Below, in pieces: positions 34,536 through 43,791 of a stretch of DNA of 64,000 nt. The notes beneath the pieces were generated by a model that did not search any database, was not told where the DNA came from, and saw only the letters and a program-made list of their open reading frames with translations. A program made the position numbers and the translations under genes. Source of the DNA: Phycisphaera sp. (lineage in GTDB: Bacteria; Planctomycetota; Phycisphaerae; Phycisphaerales; UBA1924); NCBI GenBank assembly GCA_025916675.1, contig CP098402.1, forward strand, positions 801,205 through 865,204, written 5' to 3'. The number at the start of each line of letters is the position of its first letter. Position 1 is the first letter of the stretch.

Positions 34536-36635
34536 ATGGCCCAGATCCTCCCCTTCGCTTCGACCGCCTTCGACCTACTGCTTGTGGTAGTGGGGTTCGG
34601 CTTTATTATCGTTATCCACGAACTCGGCCACTTCGTGGCGGCCCGCTGGGCGGGCATCAGGGTCTTCGCCTTCGCCGTGGGTTTCGGGCCGGCGGTCTTC
34701 AGCTTCCGCAAGGGCATGGGCTGGCGCCGGGGCAGCAGCGAGCGGGAGTATCGGACGCTGCTGGCCGACCGCGACGTGAGCATCCACGACCTGCCGCCCA
34801 CCGATATCAGCCCGACGGAGTACCGCCTGAACTGGTTGCCACTGGGTGGATACGTGAAGATGCTGGGCCAGGAAGATGCCAACCCCGGCGCGACCAGCCA
34901 TGCGCCCGACAGCTACCAGACTTGCCATCCCGCCAAGCGGCTGGTCGTCATCTCTGCGGGCGTGGTGGCCAACGTCATTCTCGCGGCGCTCGTGTTCATG
35001 CTCGTCTTCATGGTGGGACTCCGCACCGAGCCGCCCCGATTGGGCATGGTCGCATCCGATGGTCCGGCCGCCACCGCGCTGCCCGGAGATCCTGAGATCG
35101 TTGATGCCGGGCTTGAGCCGGGCGACGATGTGCTCCGCATCAATGGGCGCGAGGCGCGGAGCTTCAACGACCTCATGCTGGCCTCGGCCATGGCCAGGCC
35201 CGGCAAGCCAATCGACGTGCTCGTGCGGCGTGATGGCTTCGACACGCCGCTGGCCTTCGAGGTCGTGCCCCAGAAGTCCGAAGCGACGGGCCTCCAGGGC
35301 ATCGGTGTCGCCCCAGCGCAGTCGACCCAGCTCTACGGCGATGGCGGCGATATTGAGGGCTACAAGCGGGTGATGCGCCGCATCGGCTTGGACACGATCC
35401 CCCCCGGTTCCACGCTCGAGTTGGTTCGGGTCGGGGAAGGCTTCGCGCAGGACATCGATGATTCGGGCGTGCTGGCAAGGGTGTTCGCCGAGTCATCGGG
35501 CCGGCCCGTGACGCTCACGTTCGACCTCGACGGCACGACGCACGAAGCGACGCTCGAGCCCAGGCCGGTGCTGCAGGAAGCCCTCGTTCCCATGCCATCG
35601 GGCGCGAAAACGACGCAGACCCACCTGCTGGGGTTCACGCCGGTGATGACCGTGAGTCCATTGGAAGAGACCGCTCGTGGCTACCAGCAGGGACTGAGGA
35701 CGGGCGACGTGTTCGCCAGGCTTGGCTCGCTCGAGTTTCCCAGCGTGGCCAGCGGCATCGCCGAGATCCGCCGCAATGCCGGGGAGACCATGCCCATCGT
35801 CGTGCTGCGCGATGGCGAGCAGGTCGAACTGCAAGTGAGTGTGACGGGCGACGGGACCATCGGGTTCTATCCCGACCAGGACCTCGATAGCACGCTCCTC
35901 GCGCTGCCGCCCAGCGGCGCCGAACTGGGTGAGCCGGTGGTCGATCGCCCAGGCGTCCGCGTGGTCACGGTGGGGGGGCGTCAGGTCTCCAGCTTCGCCG
36001 ACATCCGGTCGGCGCTGATCGCCGCAACGGAGGGGGCCTTCGCGGCCGAGTCGGATGCCGAAATCGATCTCGAGTTGCTCCTGCCCACAGCCCAAGGCGT
36101 CGACGGGGAACGCATCGAACACTCGGTTCGACTTCCGGCTTCCGAGGTCGCTTCGCTGCACGGGCTTGGGTATGGCCCGCCACCGGGCTTATTGAGCGTG
36201 TTCACGCCCGCGGAATTCACGCTCAAGGCCGAAGGCCCAATCGACGCCGTCGGTGTTGGTCTGGCCGAGACGCACCGCGTGATGATGATGACCTACCTCA
36301 CGTTTGCCCGCCTGTTCCAGGGCAGCGTGAAGGTTGAGCACCTGAAGGGCCCCGTAGGTATCGCCCACCTGGGCACGCGCGTGGCCGACCGGGGCTTGAT
36401 CTGGCTGCTGTTCTTCATGGCGCTCATCAGCGTGAACCTTGCGGTGGTGAACTTCCTGCCCTTGCCGATCGTCGACGGCGGGCAGTTCCTGTTCATCATC
36501 TTCGAGTGGATCCGTGGCAAGCCCGTGCCTGAGGCCGTTCAGAGCATCGCCACCGTCGCCGGCCTGCTGCTCATCGGGGCGGCGTTCCTGGTGGTTACCT
36601 TCAATGACATCCGCAACGTGTTCACCGGGCTCTGA
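34536..36635 (+). CDS. rseP: Site-2 intramembrane metalloprotease with PDZ domains (RseP-like)
   Basis: 699 residues from ATG 34536, longer than the usual 360-450. First helix carries the zinc motif FIIVIHELGHFVAARWAG; LNWLPLGGYVKMLGQED follows, as in RseP. Two membrane helices flank a large extracytoplasmic part with two or three PDZ domains (DAGLEPGDDVLRINGREA; YQQGLRTGDVFARLGS; VVTVGGRQVSSFADI). The end has NFLPLPIVDGGQFLFIIFEW, the third zinc ligand Asp. It cleaves membrane anti-sigma factors or signal peptides. An ECF sigma/anti-sigma pair lies 3 kb away, and RskA-type anti-sigma is a plausible but unproven substrate. The stop abuts the next ATG. Confidence 0.88.
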   Translation: MAQILPFASTAFDLLLVVVGFGFIIVIHELGHFVAARWAGIRVFAFAVGFGPAVFSFRKGMGWRRGSSEREYRTLLADRDVSIHDLPPTDISPTEYRLNWLPLGGYVKMLGQEDANPGATSHAPDSYQTCHPAKRLVVISAGVVANVILAALVFMLVFMVGLRTEPPRLGMVASDGPAATALPGDPEIVDAGLEPGDDVLRINGREARSFNDLMLASAMARPGKPIDVLVRRDGFDTPLAFEVVPQKSEATGLQGIGVAPAQSTQLYGDGGDIEGYKRVMRRIGLDTIPPGSTLELVRVGEGFAQDIDDSGVLARVFAESSGRPVTLTFDLDGTTHEATLEPRPVLQEALVPMPSGAKTTQTHLLGFTPVMTVSPLEETARGYQQGLRTGDVFARLGSLEFPSVASGIAEIRRNAGETMPIVVLRDGEQVELQVSVTGDGTIGFYPDQDLDSTLLALPPSGAELGEPVVDRPGVRVVTVGGRQVSSFADIRSALIAATEGAFAAESDAEIDLELLLPTAQGVDGERIEHSVRLPASEVASLHGLGYGPPPGLLSVFTPAEFTLKAEGPIDAVGVGLAETHRVMMMTYLTFARLFQGSVKVEHLKGPVGIAHLGTRVADRGLIWLLFFMALISVNLAVVNFLPLPIVDGGQFLFIIFEWIRGKPVPEAVQSIATVAGLLLIGAAFLVVTFNDIRNVFTGL

Positions 36636-37565
36636 ATGGTGGAGAGCGTTCTCGGCCTCCTGCTCCTGCTGGCCATCGGAGCGGTGCTGTACTGGCTCAT
36701 GCTCGTCGTACTGACCGCGCGCACGCTGACCCACCCCCCGCGCCAGACCTACGCCAGCGCGGTCTCGCGCGGGCAATTCGGCGACCCGAGTGAACTGGAC
36801 AAACCCAGAGAGTTCGAGGCGTGGATGCTCCGCAGCCAGGGCCGTGACCTCTCGGTGTGGGATGTGCCAGGCGAATCGCCCGATGGCCCGATCGCGATCG
36901 TGACCCACGGCTGGGCCAGCGGCAAGGTGAACTCGATCCGGAGGCTGCCGCTGCTGGCGACGCTGTGCTCGCGCGTGGTGTTCTGGGACATGCCCGGCCA
37001 CGGCGAGAGCGGCGGGCGTTGCACGCTCGGAGTGCAGGAGACCAACGATCTGCTGGCGATCATCGAGCGCGTTGGCCACGACCGGCCCATCGTGCTGTGC
37101 GGCTCGTCGATGGGTTCGGGCGTGTCGATCTCGGCGGGCGTGCGCGCCACGGGCATCGCACAGGTGATCGTGGAGGCACCCTACCGCCTCGCACCGACGC
37201 CCGCGCGGAACGTCATGGTGTTCAAGAAGGCACCGGTCAAGTGCGTGCTGGGGCCGGCGCTGGCGTACGTCGGCCTGGCCGCGTGCGGCCGATGGACCGG
37301 GCCCGGATTGTCTCGGGGCAAGGACCAACCGTTCAACCGAGAACTCCTCGCCGCCAGGCTGGGATGCCCCTTGCTGGTGTTCCACGGCGACGCCGACCCA
37401 ACGTGCCCGATCGAGGACGGCCGAGCGATCGCCCAGGCGTGCCCGCAAGGCCGATTCGTCGAAGTTCCTGGCGGAACGCACCAGAACCTGTGGAAGGACG
37501 AGGCTTGCCGTGCGATCATGGAGCGTGAGTACACCAACGCCATCGCCGCCCTCGCCAAGCCCTGA
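36636..37565 (+). CDS. Membrane-anchored alpha/beta hydrolase
   Basis: 309 residues, starting directly after the protease stop (TGAATG). N-terminal helix VLGLLLLLAIGAVLYWLMLVVLTA. The hydrolase core has IAIVTHGWASG, VVFWDMPGHGESGG, the nucleophile elbow LCGSSMGSGV, the acid in LLVFHGDADPTCP and the His in VPGGTHQNLW, so the triad is complete. Substrate unknown. The 3' end overlaps deoC by 56 bases. Confidence 0.83.
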   Translation: MVESVLGLLLLLAIGAVLYWLMLVVLTARTLTHPPRQTYASAVSRGQFGDPSELDKPREFEAWMLRSQGRDLSVWDVPGESPDGPIAIVTHGWASGKVNSIRRLPLLATLCSRVVFWDMPGHGESGGRCTLGVQETNDLLAIIERVGHDRPIVLCGSSMGSGVSISAGVRATGIAQVIVEAPYRLAPTPARNVMVFKKAPVKCVLGPALAYVGLAACGRWTGPGLSRGKDQPFNRELLAARLGCPLLVFHGDADPTCPIEDGRAIAQACPQGRFVEVPGGTHQNLWKDEACRAIMEREYTNAIAALAKP

Positions 37566-38334
37566 CCTGCTGCGCCGCCTCGTGGGCGTGCTCGACCTGA
37601 CCACGCTCGAGGGCACCGACACCTTCGAGCGGGTGCGTGACTTGTGTGCTAGGGGACTTGAACCGCTGGGTGATGGCTCGGCGACGGTGGGGGCCATTTG
37701 CGTGTATCCGACGATGGTGCCGGCGGCCGCCGAAGCACTGGCGGGATCGGCCGTACGGCTTGCATCGGTTGCCGGTGCGTTCCCGAGTGGTATGAGCCCC
37801 CTGCGCCTGCGCGTGGCCGAGGCGGCGTGGGCGGTCGAGCAGGGCGCGAACGAGATCGACATGGTCATCAGCCGGGGTGAATTCCTGGCCGGCCGCACCG
37901 AGCGCGTTGTCGAAGAGGTGCGCGAGATCCGGGCGGTCATCGGCGATGCCTCGCTCAAGATCATCCTCGAAACCGGCGAACTCAAGACCGAAGCCAACAT
38001 CCGCGCTGCGAGCGAGTTGGTCGTGCCTTTGCTGCGCGATGGCGACTTCATCAAGACCAGCACCGGCAAGATTCAGCCCGCGGCAACGCTTGGAGCCACG
38101 GCGGTGATGCTGGGCGTGCTGGCCGAATGCTGGCGCACGGGCGGTCCGAAGGTTGGCCTCAAGCCCGCCGGTGGGGTGCGCACGGCCGACGACGCGATGG
38201 CGTATTGGTCTCAGGCCAAGGAGATCATGGCGGGCCACGGCGATTGGGAACGGCCCGACCCGCGATGCTTCCGCATCGGTGCTTCGAGCCTGCTTGGCTC
38301 GCTGGTTGATGCACTCGCTCAGGGGCCCAGGTAG
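37510..38334 (+). CDS. deoC: Deoxyribose-phosphate aldolase
   Basis: Cleaves 2-deoxyribose 5-phosphate to glyceraldehyde 3-phosphate and acetaldehyde in nucleoside catabolism. 274 residues, GTG 37510 with GACGAGG about 6 bases upstream; family usual 215-260. Motifs: LLRRLVGVLDLTTLEGTDT, AICVYPTMVPAAAEAL, SVAGAFPSGMSPL, NEIDMVISRGEFLAG, the Schiff-base lysine FIKTSTGK and the second lysine VGLKPAGGVRTADDA. It overlaps the hydrolase gene upstream, so it is coupled to it, and overlaps the convergent channel gene by 16 bases. Confidence 0.9.
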   Translation: MRSWSVSTPTPSPPSPSPDLLRRLVGVLDLTTLEGTDTFERVRDLCARGLEPLGDGSATVGAICVYPTMVPAAAEALAGSAVRLASVAGAFPSGMSPLRLRVAEAAWAVEQGANEIDMVISRGEFLAGRTERVVEEVREIRAVIGDASLKIILETGELKTEANIRAASELVVPLLRDGDFIKTSTGKIQPAATLGATAVMLGVLAECWRTGGPKVGLKPAGGVRTADDAMAYWSQAKEIMAGHGDWERPDPRCFRIGASSLLGSLVDALAQGPR

Positions 38335-39395
38335 ATCTCGATCAGGTCGTGCCAAGCGGCACTGCTGGTCTCGGCCAGGATGGCCCGGTTGATCGATTCT
38401 CGCAACTCGCTGCCCTCGGGCAACGCCATGCCGTAGCTCTGGGGTGCGAACGTCGCTTCGAGCACGCGGAGGTCCGAGCGGTCTCGCAGCAATGACTGGA
38501 GCACCGGCGCGTCGTACACCACGGCGTCGGTTTCGCCGTTGGCCAGCACGCGGAGCGCGTCTTCGACGGTCGCGACCTCGTTCGGGCGCACGCCAGAATC
38601 GCGAAGATATTCCACCGCCGTCGTGCCCTCGGGCACGGTGACCCGGACCCCCGGCAGATCCTCGGGGCCACGCACCTTAGTGTCGAGGGCTCCCACGGTG
38701 ATCGCGCTGGCGATGCCGCCGGTGAACGCCGCGATGATGATGATGCTGGTGAACATCCACACCAGCGCGATGACGCGACCGGGGAACGTGACGGGTGCCT
38801 TATCGCCGTAGCCGACGGTGGTCATCGTGACCGCGCTCCACCAGAAGCCGTCGCCCATGCCCTTGATGCCCTTGGGAAATTGCTCGGCATTCTTCTTACG
38901 CTCGAAGAACCACATGAGCAGGCCGCTGATGAGCAGGACGAGTGACAGCGCGCCGATTGCTTGCAGGAAGGCCAGGCTCAGCATCCCCTTCACGATGGCT
39001 ATGAACCCCGAACCGGCGGCGTTCTCGTTGTTGACGGCGATGCCAAGACCGGACTGGTAGTACGCGTGCGTAAAGTCGAGCGTGGCCTCACGCTCGCGGG
39101 AGATCGTCAGCGCCGCGATCGCCACATCGGCCTCTCCGCCGCGCACGCCATCCAGCGCGCCCGTGAGCGTTGTCACGTTCCACTCGGTTATCACGTCGAG
39201 CCGATCGGCCACGCGGTTCCACAGTTCCACGTCGATGCCCGAGAGTTCGCCGTCCTCGTCCTGGATGACGAAGGGCGGGGTCACCGTCGTGGCTATTCGA
39301 AGGGATTGGGGGCTCTCGGTCGTCTCGTCTTGTGCGATGGCAGCAACGCAGAACGCACCCAGGGCGAGGACGGCAATCGTGAGGAGTCGGGCCAT
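38319..39395 (-). CDS. Glutamate-receptor-like ligand-gated potassium channel
   Basis: 358 residues from ATG 39395, signal peptide MARLLTIAVLALGAFCVAAIAQ. A periplasmic amino-acid-binding domain (SBP type 3) is split by a channel: lobe 1 is LRIATTVTPPFVIQDEDGELSGID to IAALTISREREATLDFTHAYYQSG, in which the Arg of SRERE is placed to hold a ligand carboxylate. The pore has helix ALSLVLLISGLLMWFFE, a pore loop with the potassium filter TTVGYGDKAP and helix VIALVWMFTSIIIIAAFTGG. Lobe 2 runs from VRGPEDLPGVRV to YGMALPEGSELR. This is the GluR0 architecture: an amino acid outside opens a potassium pore. Confidence 0.88.
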   Translation of the reverse strand: MARLLTIAVLALGAFCVAAIAQDETTESPQSLRIATTVTPPFVIQDEDGELSGIDVELWNRVADRLDVITEWNVTTLTGALDGVRGGEADVAIAALTISREREATLDFTHAYYQSGLGIAVNNENAAGSGFIAIVKGMLSLAFLQAIGALSLVLLISGLLMWFFERKKNAEQFPKGIKGMGDGFWWSAVTMTTVGYGDKAPVTFPGRVIALVWMFTSIIIIAAFTGGIASAITVGALDTKVRGPEDLPGVRVTVPEGTTAVEYLRDSGVRPNEVATVEDALRVLANGETDAVVYDAPVLQSLLRDRSDLRVLEATFAPQSYGMALPEGSELRESINRAILAETSSAAWHDLIEIYLGP

Positions 39396-39454
39396 GCTCG
39401 CACGATACGGAGGAAGCGCGGGTGAAGCCAGTATTCGGGGGAATGCCGGTGGGA

Positions 39455-40417
39455 TCAACCCTCGCCGCGCGGGGCGACCACGACGCGACGGCGAAGATCG
39501 GGCACCACAATGCCGCCGGGCTCCTCGACCGTGATGGCGAATAACGCCACGCGGCCGATGTCGAGAGCCGGGTCGATGGGCACGATGATCTCGCCCTCTG
39601 CGGTCGCGTTGAACACGCCGCCGCTGACCTTCTGCTCCATGCCGCGGTCGTCGATGACCCACACCTGGTACTGCTCGACGTCGGGATCGTTCACGTCCAG
39701 GCCGACGAACCGCAGGTAGCCTTGCTCGAGTTCCTCGTTCCACACCACGTCGCCGGTCACGTCCCGCTGTTCGGCCGGATTGTCAGGGAGGTCGAACGGG
39801 CTCCACGCCAGCCGCATAGTGCCCGGAACGTCGAGCAACTTCTGGCGATTGGTGGCGAGGGTCGCCGGATCAACGGGTTCCTCGTACCGCGCGATGCGGA
39901 GTTCTGCCGATTCCAGGTCACTCGTCACCAATGCAAGGCGCTCGGCGAGTTCCAGACGCTCCTCGTCGGCGGTTGCCAGGGCGGTCTGGGCCTCGCTAAG
40001 TTCGCCGGTTCGGGCGTTGAGTTGCTGCCGCAGGTCAGCCAAGAACGTCTGGTTCTGCTCGGCCTGCTGTTTCGCGCTCGCAAGCTGGGTTTCGAGTTCG
40101 GAAATCCGGGAGTTCTTGCCGTCCAGGTGGACGGTGAGCACGGCCAGCCCGATGCCCGCGCCGACCATCAGCACTGCCGCGATGCCGAGCAACGCCCATG
40201 GCGTCTTGCGGCTGGGCATCTGGATCGGCCCGCTATCCTGAGGGTGCTCGCTCTTGCGGTCGTTCATTGCAGCTTGTCCCTGGGCCTCCAGGCTTGCCAC
40301 CAGAGCTACGGGCATGCGCGCATCTTCGGTCATGCTCGCGAGCAGCAGGGCCTCGGCCCATTCGTCCTCGGAGGGGCGCTCGAAGGCGGCGTCGTGTTGT
40401 GACCGCTGTGCGCTCAT
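39455..40417 (-). CDS. Anti-sigma factor, RskA-like, membrane-spanning
   Basis: 320 residues. Short cytoplasmic N-terminus (EDEWAEALLLASMT) that should bind the sigma factor, one helix TPWALLGIAAVLMVGAGIGLAVLTV at about 73-97, a coiled coil of about 80 residues (ISELETQLASAKQQAEQNQ), and an RskA-type beta domain at the end (YQVWVIDDRGMEQKVSGGVF, ALFAITVEEPGG). No zinc-binding ZAS motif. Its start overlaps the sigma stop by 4 bases (ATGA), the classical arrangement for a regulator and its inhibitor. Confidence 0.85.
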   Translation of the reverse strand: MSAQRSQHDAAFERPSEDEWAEALLLASMTEDARMPVALVASLEAQGQAAMNDRKSEHPQDSGPIQMPSRKTPWALLGIAAVLMVGAGIGLAVLTVHLDGKNSRISELETQLASAKQQAEQNQTFLADLRQQLNARTGELSEAQTALATADEERLELAERLALVTSDLESAELRIARYEEPVDPATLATNRQKLLDVPGTMRLAWSPFDLPDNPAEQRDVTGDVVWNEELEQGYLRFVGLDVNDPDVEQYQVWVIDDRGMEQKVSGGVFNATAEGEIIVPIDPALDIGRVALFAITVEEPGGIVVPDLRRRVVVAPRGEG

Positions 40418-41073
40418 GATGCGGCCCCCCCTGGGCCAACTGGACCGTGCGACGACACGCTCGATGGTTCAAGCTCCCCAGCCTGGACTTCCTCACGAAC
40501 TCTGGCCAATCCACGCCGGATGTGGCTCTTCACCGTCCCCAGCGGCACGCCGGTGGCGACGGAGATCTGTTCGTGGGTGTGTCCCGAAACGATGAACAAA
40601 CGCAGTACCATTCTTTGGGGTTGGGGCAGATTTTCGAGGGCCCGGGCTGCTTTTCGGACGTCCTCGGCCTGGCTCGACAGCCCAGGGGCGGGTTTGGTGT
40701 CGACCTGGCTATCCAACTGGCTGGCCTCGACGGCCGACTCTTGCGACGCTCCGCGCCGGCGAAGGCGATCGACCACGCGCCGACGGGCAATCACCGCGAT
40801 GAACGTCTTCTCGCTGCCCTTGGTCGGGTCGAAACGCCCGGCGTCCTTCCAGATCGACGCGAACACGTCCTGGACCACTTCCTCGGCGTCGTGCTGCTGC
40901 TGCTGGCCTGAGAAGCGGGCCCGCACGATGCTCCACACAAAGCCGCCGTAGCAGTCGATGAGCGGGCGGACGGCAGTCCCGTCACCAGAGGCGATTCGCT
41001 GGAGCAGCGTGGCCTGGCCGGTCGCTGCGGCGGGTTGGGTTGAGCCGCCTTGGGGCGGGCGCTGGGCCGTCAT
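40414..41073 (-). CDS. ECF-type RNA polymerase sigma factor
   Basis: 219 residues from ATG 41073; the open extension to 41211 lies in a gene-free region. Region 2: GGFVWSIVRARF, DAEEVVQDVFASIWKDAGRFDPTKGSEKTFIAVIARRRVVDRLRRR. Region 4: ALENLPQPQRMVLRLFIVSGHTHEQIS with GVPLGTVKSHIRRGLARVRE as the recognition helix. Related to the SigK group. Co-translated with the RskA-like anti-sigma. The target genes cannot be deduced here. Confidence 0.9.
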   Translation of the reverse strand: MTAQRPPQGGSTQPAAATGQATLLQRIASGDGTAVRPLIDCYGGFVWSIVRARFSGQQQQHDAEEVVQDVFASIWKDAGRFDPTKGSEKTFIAVIARRRVVDRLRRRGASQESAVEASQLDSQVDTKPAPGLSSQAEDVRKAARALENLPQPQRMVLRLFIVSGHTHEQISVATGVPLGTVKSHIRRGLARVREEVQAGELEPSSVSSHGPVGPGGAAS

Positions 41074-41501
41074 AGGCCTCAGTCTATCGCTGGTGAGGTG
41101 AATTTTCATCGAGGCCCGCATCGCGCCAGTCCGTGGGACCGAAGCGTGTGGCGGAAGAAGGGAGAGCCCTGGGAGGGGTGTTCCAAGGCCAAGACTGCGT
41201 GCATCCTCCACCTCTGTATGCCTTCCAACAGTCTTGGCACAAGGCCGTCGGTCGTTTTATCCTTGGTTGCCTTCCGTTTCAGATCCTGGGCATCGTCGGA
41301 ACGCCGTTCGTGCGTGTTTTCTGACATTTGTGATGTAAATGTGCGTCGACGAGCACTTCAGGGTTTGCCCTTTGCGCCATCGGCGTACACAATTCGTATC
41401 TCGGGATTCGGGCCCGCGCTGGCGGGTGCCGACGCCGCGTGGCTGGCCAGCGCCATCCATCACGCGAGATTTCCCCATTGTGCGCCTTAGGACTACCTCC
41501 C
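41074..41501. other. 428-base gene-free divergent region
   Basis: Between the sigma gene (minus) and the TPR lipoprotein gene (plus). It has lower GC in the middle (41310-41340) and must hold promoters for both directions, but I could not fix one. An open frame at 41050-41490 has no start site or protein-like composition. Confidence 0.45.
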
Positions 41502-43199
41502 ATGTCTCGACGAACGCCAGCGATGCTGCTCTCCCTCGCCCTCCTTGCCGCGACGGGGTCTTCCTTCGTCGCCTGCAACCATTCCGGAGGCTCAGCAAGC
41601 GACGGGGGGACCGCAAGCCACGCCAGTAGCCCCGCGCCCACGCTCTACGACGGCTTCGGTGGGTATCACCGTGAGGTCACCACCGACTCGGCGGATGCCC
41701 AGCGCTGGTTCGACCAGAGCCTGCAACTGCTCTATGGCTACAACCACGACGAGGCCATCCGCTCGTTCAGGCACGCCGCCGGGATCGACCCCACCCTCGC
41801 GATCGCGCACTGGGGCGAGGCGTACGCCAGGGGGCTGCACATCAACAACCCCGTGATGAGCCACGAGCAGAGCGAACTGGCCTACGCCGCCTCCCGGCGC
41901 GCTCTGGACACCATCGAGCACGCTTCGCCCGTTGAGGCGGCGCTCATCCGGGCCGTGGCCGAGCGCTACGCCATGCCCGTGCCAGAGGACCGGGCGTATC
42001 TCGATCAGGCGTACGCCGACGCGATGGAACAAGTCTGGTCGCAATATCCGGATGACGCCGATGTGGGCGCGCTTTACGCCGAGAGCCTGATGAACCTCCA
42101 GCCTTGGGACCTGTGGACCAAGGACGGCCAGCCCAAGGGCCGCACGCTGGAGATCGTCGCCACGCTCGAGCACGTCCTCGAGATCAACCCCAACCACCCG
42201 GGTGCAAACCACTTCTACATCCACACCGTCGAGGCCTCCAACGAGCCCGAGCGTGGCGTGGCCTCGGCCGACCGCCTGCGCACGCTGGTGCCCGGCAGCG
42301 GCCATCTCGTGCATATGCCCGCGCATATCTACGCCCGGGTTGGTCGCTGGGCCGACGCCAGCGACGCCAACGTGGCCGCGATGAAGGCCGATCGCGCGTA
42401 CTTTGCCAAGGCCCCCGAGCCGGACTTCTACGCGCTGTACTTCATCCACAACATCCACTTCCTCGCGTGGAGCGCCATGATGGAGGGGCGCTACGAGACG
42501 GCCATCACGGTCGCCCGCGAGCTCGAGCGCGACATACCCCAGCACTTCCTCAAGGAATGGACCTTCATCGCCGACGGCTTCATGCCCGTGACCTACCACG
42601 CCATGATCCGCTTCGGCAAGTGGGACGATGTCCTGAACGAGAAGAAGCCCGAAGACTACCGCCGGCTGAGTCTCTCGCTCTGGCACTACGCCCGGGGCAT
42701 CGCGCTGGCCAATACCGGTCGCGTGAGCGAAGCTCGCACAGAGCTCGAAGCGTTTGAGGAAGTCGCTGCCACCGTTCCCGAGGATTGGGTCGTGGGTAAC
42801 AGTGCCGCCAGCGACGTGCTGGCCGTTGCGCGCCACATGCTCAATGGCGAGATCGCCTACAAGGCCGGCCATCCCGACGAGGCGTTCGCGTTCCTTCGCC
42901 AGGGCATCGTGCTCGAGGACCAGCTCAACTACGACGAGCCGCCAGATTGGATGCAGCCGGTCCGCCACGCCCTGGGTGCATTGCTGATGGCCGAGGGCCG
43001 GCACGACGAGGCCAAAGCGGTCTACCTTGAAGACCTCAACAAGTACCCCGAGAACGGCTGGGCACTGCTGGGCCTCAGCCAGGCGTTGGCCGCCGCCGGC
43101 GAGGACACGACCGCGGTCGATGCCCGCCGCGCCAGGGTGTGGGCCCGGGCGGACGTGAAGCCGGTCGCCTCGTGCTACTGCCACCCCGAGGCGGAGTAG
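41502..43199 (+). CDS. TPR-repeat lipoprotein, 565 residues
   Basis: ATG 41502 opens a signal peptide with lipobox SFVAC. A Ser/Gly/Ala-rich linker is followed by helical TPR units: AQRWFDQSLQLLYGYNHDEAIRSFRHA, AIAHWGEAYARGLHINNP, ETAITVARELERD, PDEAFAFLRQGI and EAKAVYLEDLNKYPENGWALLGLSQAL. A central His-rich part (NPNHPGANHFYIHTVEAS, LVHMPAHIYARVGRW) is characteristic of a widespread secreted TPR family of unknown function. The C-terminal ASCYCHPE adds two Cys and a His. Likely an envelope scaffold or metal-binding protein. Confidence 0.8.
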   Translation: MSRRTPAMLLSLALLAATGSSFVACNHSGGSASDGGTASHASSPAPTLYDGFGGYHREVTTDSADAQRWFDQSLQLLYGYNHDEAIRSFRHAAGIDPTLAIAHWGEAYARGLHINNPVMSHEQSELAYAASRRALDTIEHASPVEAALIRAVAERYAMPVPEDRAYLDQAYADAMEQVWSQYPDDADVGALYAESLMNLQPWDLWTKDGQPKGRTLEIVATLEHVLEINPNHPGANHFYIHTVEASNEPERGVASADRLRTLVPGSGHLVHMPAHIYARVGRWADASDANVAAMKADRAYFAKAPEPDFYALYFIHNIHFLAWSAMMEGRYETAITVARELERDIPQHFLKEWTFIADGFMPVTYHAMIRFGKWDDVLNEKKPEDYRRLSLSLWHYARGIALANTGRVSEARTELEAFEEVAATVPEDWVVGNSAASDVLAVARHMLNGEIAYKAGHPDEAFAFLRQGIVLEDQLNYDEPPDWMQPVRHALGALLMAEGRHDEAKAVYLEDLNKYPENGWALLGLSQALAAAGEDTTAVDARRARVWARADVKPVASCYCHPEAE

Positions 43200-43218
43200 A
43201 ACGCCGCTACAGTCCTCG

Positions 43219-43488
43219 ATGGACCAGCCCGCCGCGAACGAGCCCACCATCGCCCAACGCCTCGCCGCCGACCGCACGCGCCTGGCCAACGAGCGAACGT
43301 TCCTGGCCTACGTCCGCACGGCCCTGGGTATGTTGGTAGTGGGGGGCTCGCTGCTCAAGTTTTTCGATGGCGGGCTGACGAACGCGTTGGCGGTCGTGTT
43401 CCTGCTCGCGGGCGGCGCGATCGCCGCGCTGGGCTTCTACCGGGCCGTGCGAACGCGGCGGGCGATCAAGCGATTGATGGGCGGCTAA
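43219..43488 (+). CDS. DUF202 (YidH-like) small membrane protein
   Basis: 89 residues. The DUF202 pattern is clear: RLAADRTRLANERTFLAYVRTALGMLVVGGSLLKFF, then a second helix NALAVVFLLAGGAIAALGFYRAV and a basic tail. Two membrane segments; function of the family unknown. 19 bases after the TPR lipoprotein stop, so co-transcribed. Confidence 0.85.
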   Translation: MDQPAANEPTIAQRLAADRTRLANERTFLAYVRTALGMLVVGGSLLKFFDGGLTNALAVVFLLAGGAIAALGFYRAVRTRRAIKRLMGG

Positions 43489-43557
43489 CTGGGAGATTTT
43501 TGGGCCGGCATCGGGCCAAGCGCCGAGAATACGGCTGCTTACTTCAAGGAGGATCCC

Positions 43558-43791
43558 GTGCGTCGCGAACCAACCAAACGTGTCGTTGCTCTGATCTCGG
43601 GCTCGGTCTGCGTGCTCGCGATGGCGGGCTGCAGGCCCGACATCCCGCTGATCCCGTTCATCAAGTCCGACCGGCAGGCCTATGGGATCACCGTGCGCGC
43701 CGACGAATTCCCTACACCCCCCGATCACTCCCCCCTAGCGAATCCAGGTCTGCTCCGTACCTCTCCCGTAGCGGCTCGACCACTTCCTTGA
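43558..43791 (+). CDS. Small lipoprotein overlapping the 3' end of purB
   Basis: 77 residues from GTG 43558, preceded by a very strong AAGGAGGATCCC. Signal peptide RREPTKRVVALISGSVCVLAMAGC with lipobox at about residue 25, then a 50-residue tail with no motif. The last 80 bases run antisense to the end of purB, so the tail sequence after GITVRADEF may be an accident of that overlap or the gene may be truncated. Confidence 0.6.
   Translation: MRREPTKRVVALISGSVCVLAMAGCRPDIPLIPFIKSDRQAYGITVRADEFPTPPDHSPLANPGLLRTSPVAARPLP

Noticed and set aside
41050-41490. 146-codon open frame before the TPR lipoprotein
   Set aside because: No ribosome-binding site, biased composition (Ser, Arg, Ala), and it starts inside the sigma gene; more likely a promoter region.
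41592-43289. 565-codon open frame on the minus strand
   Set aside because: Antisense to the TPR lipoprotein, which has a signal peptide and repeats; this frame has neither.
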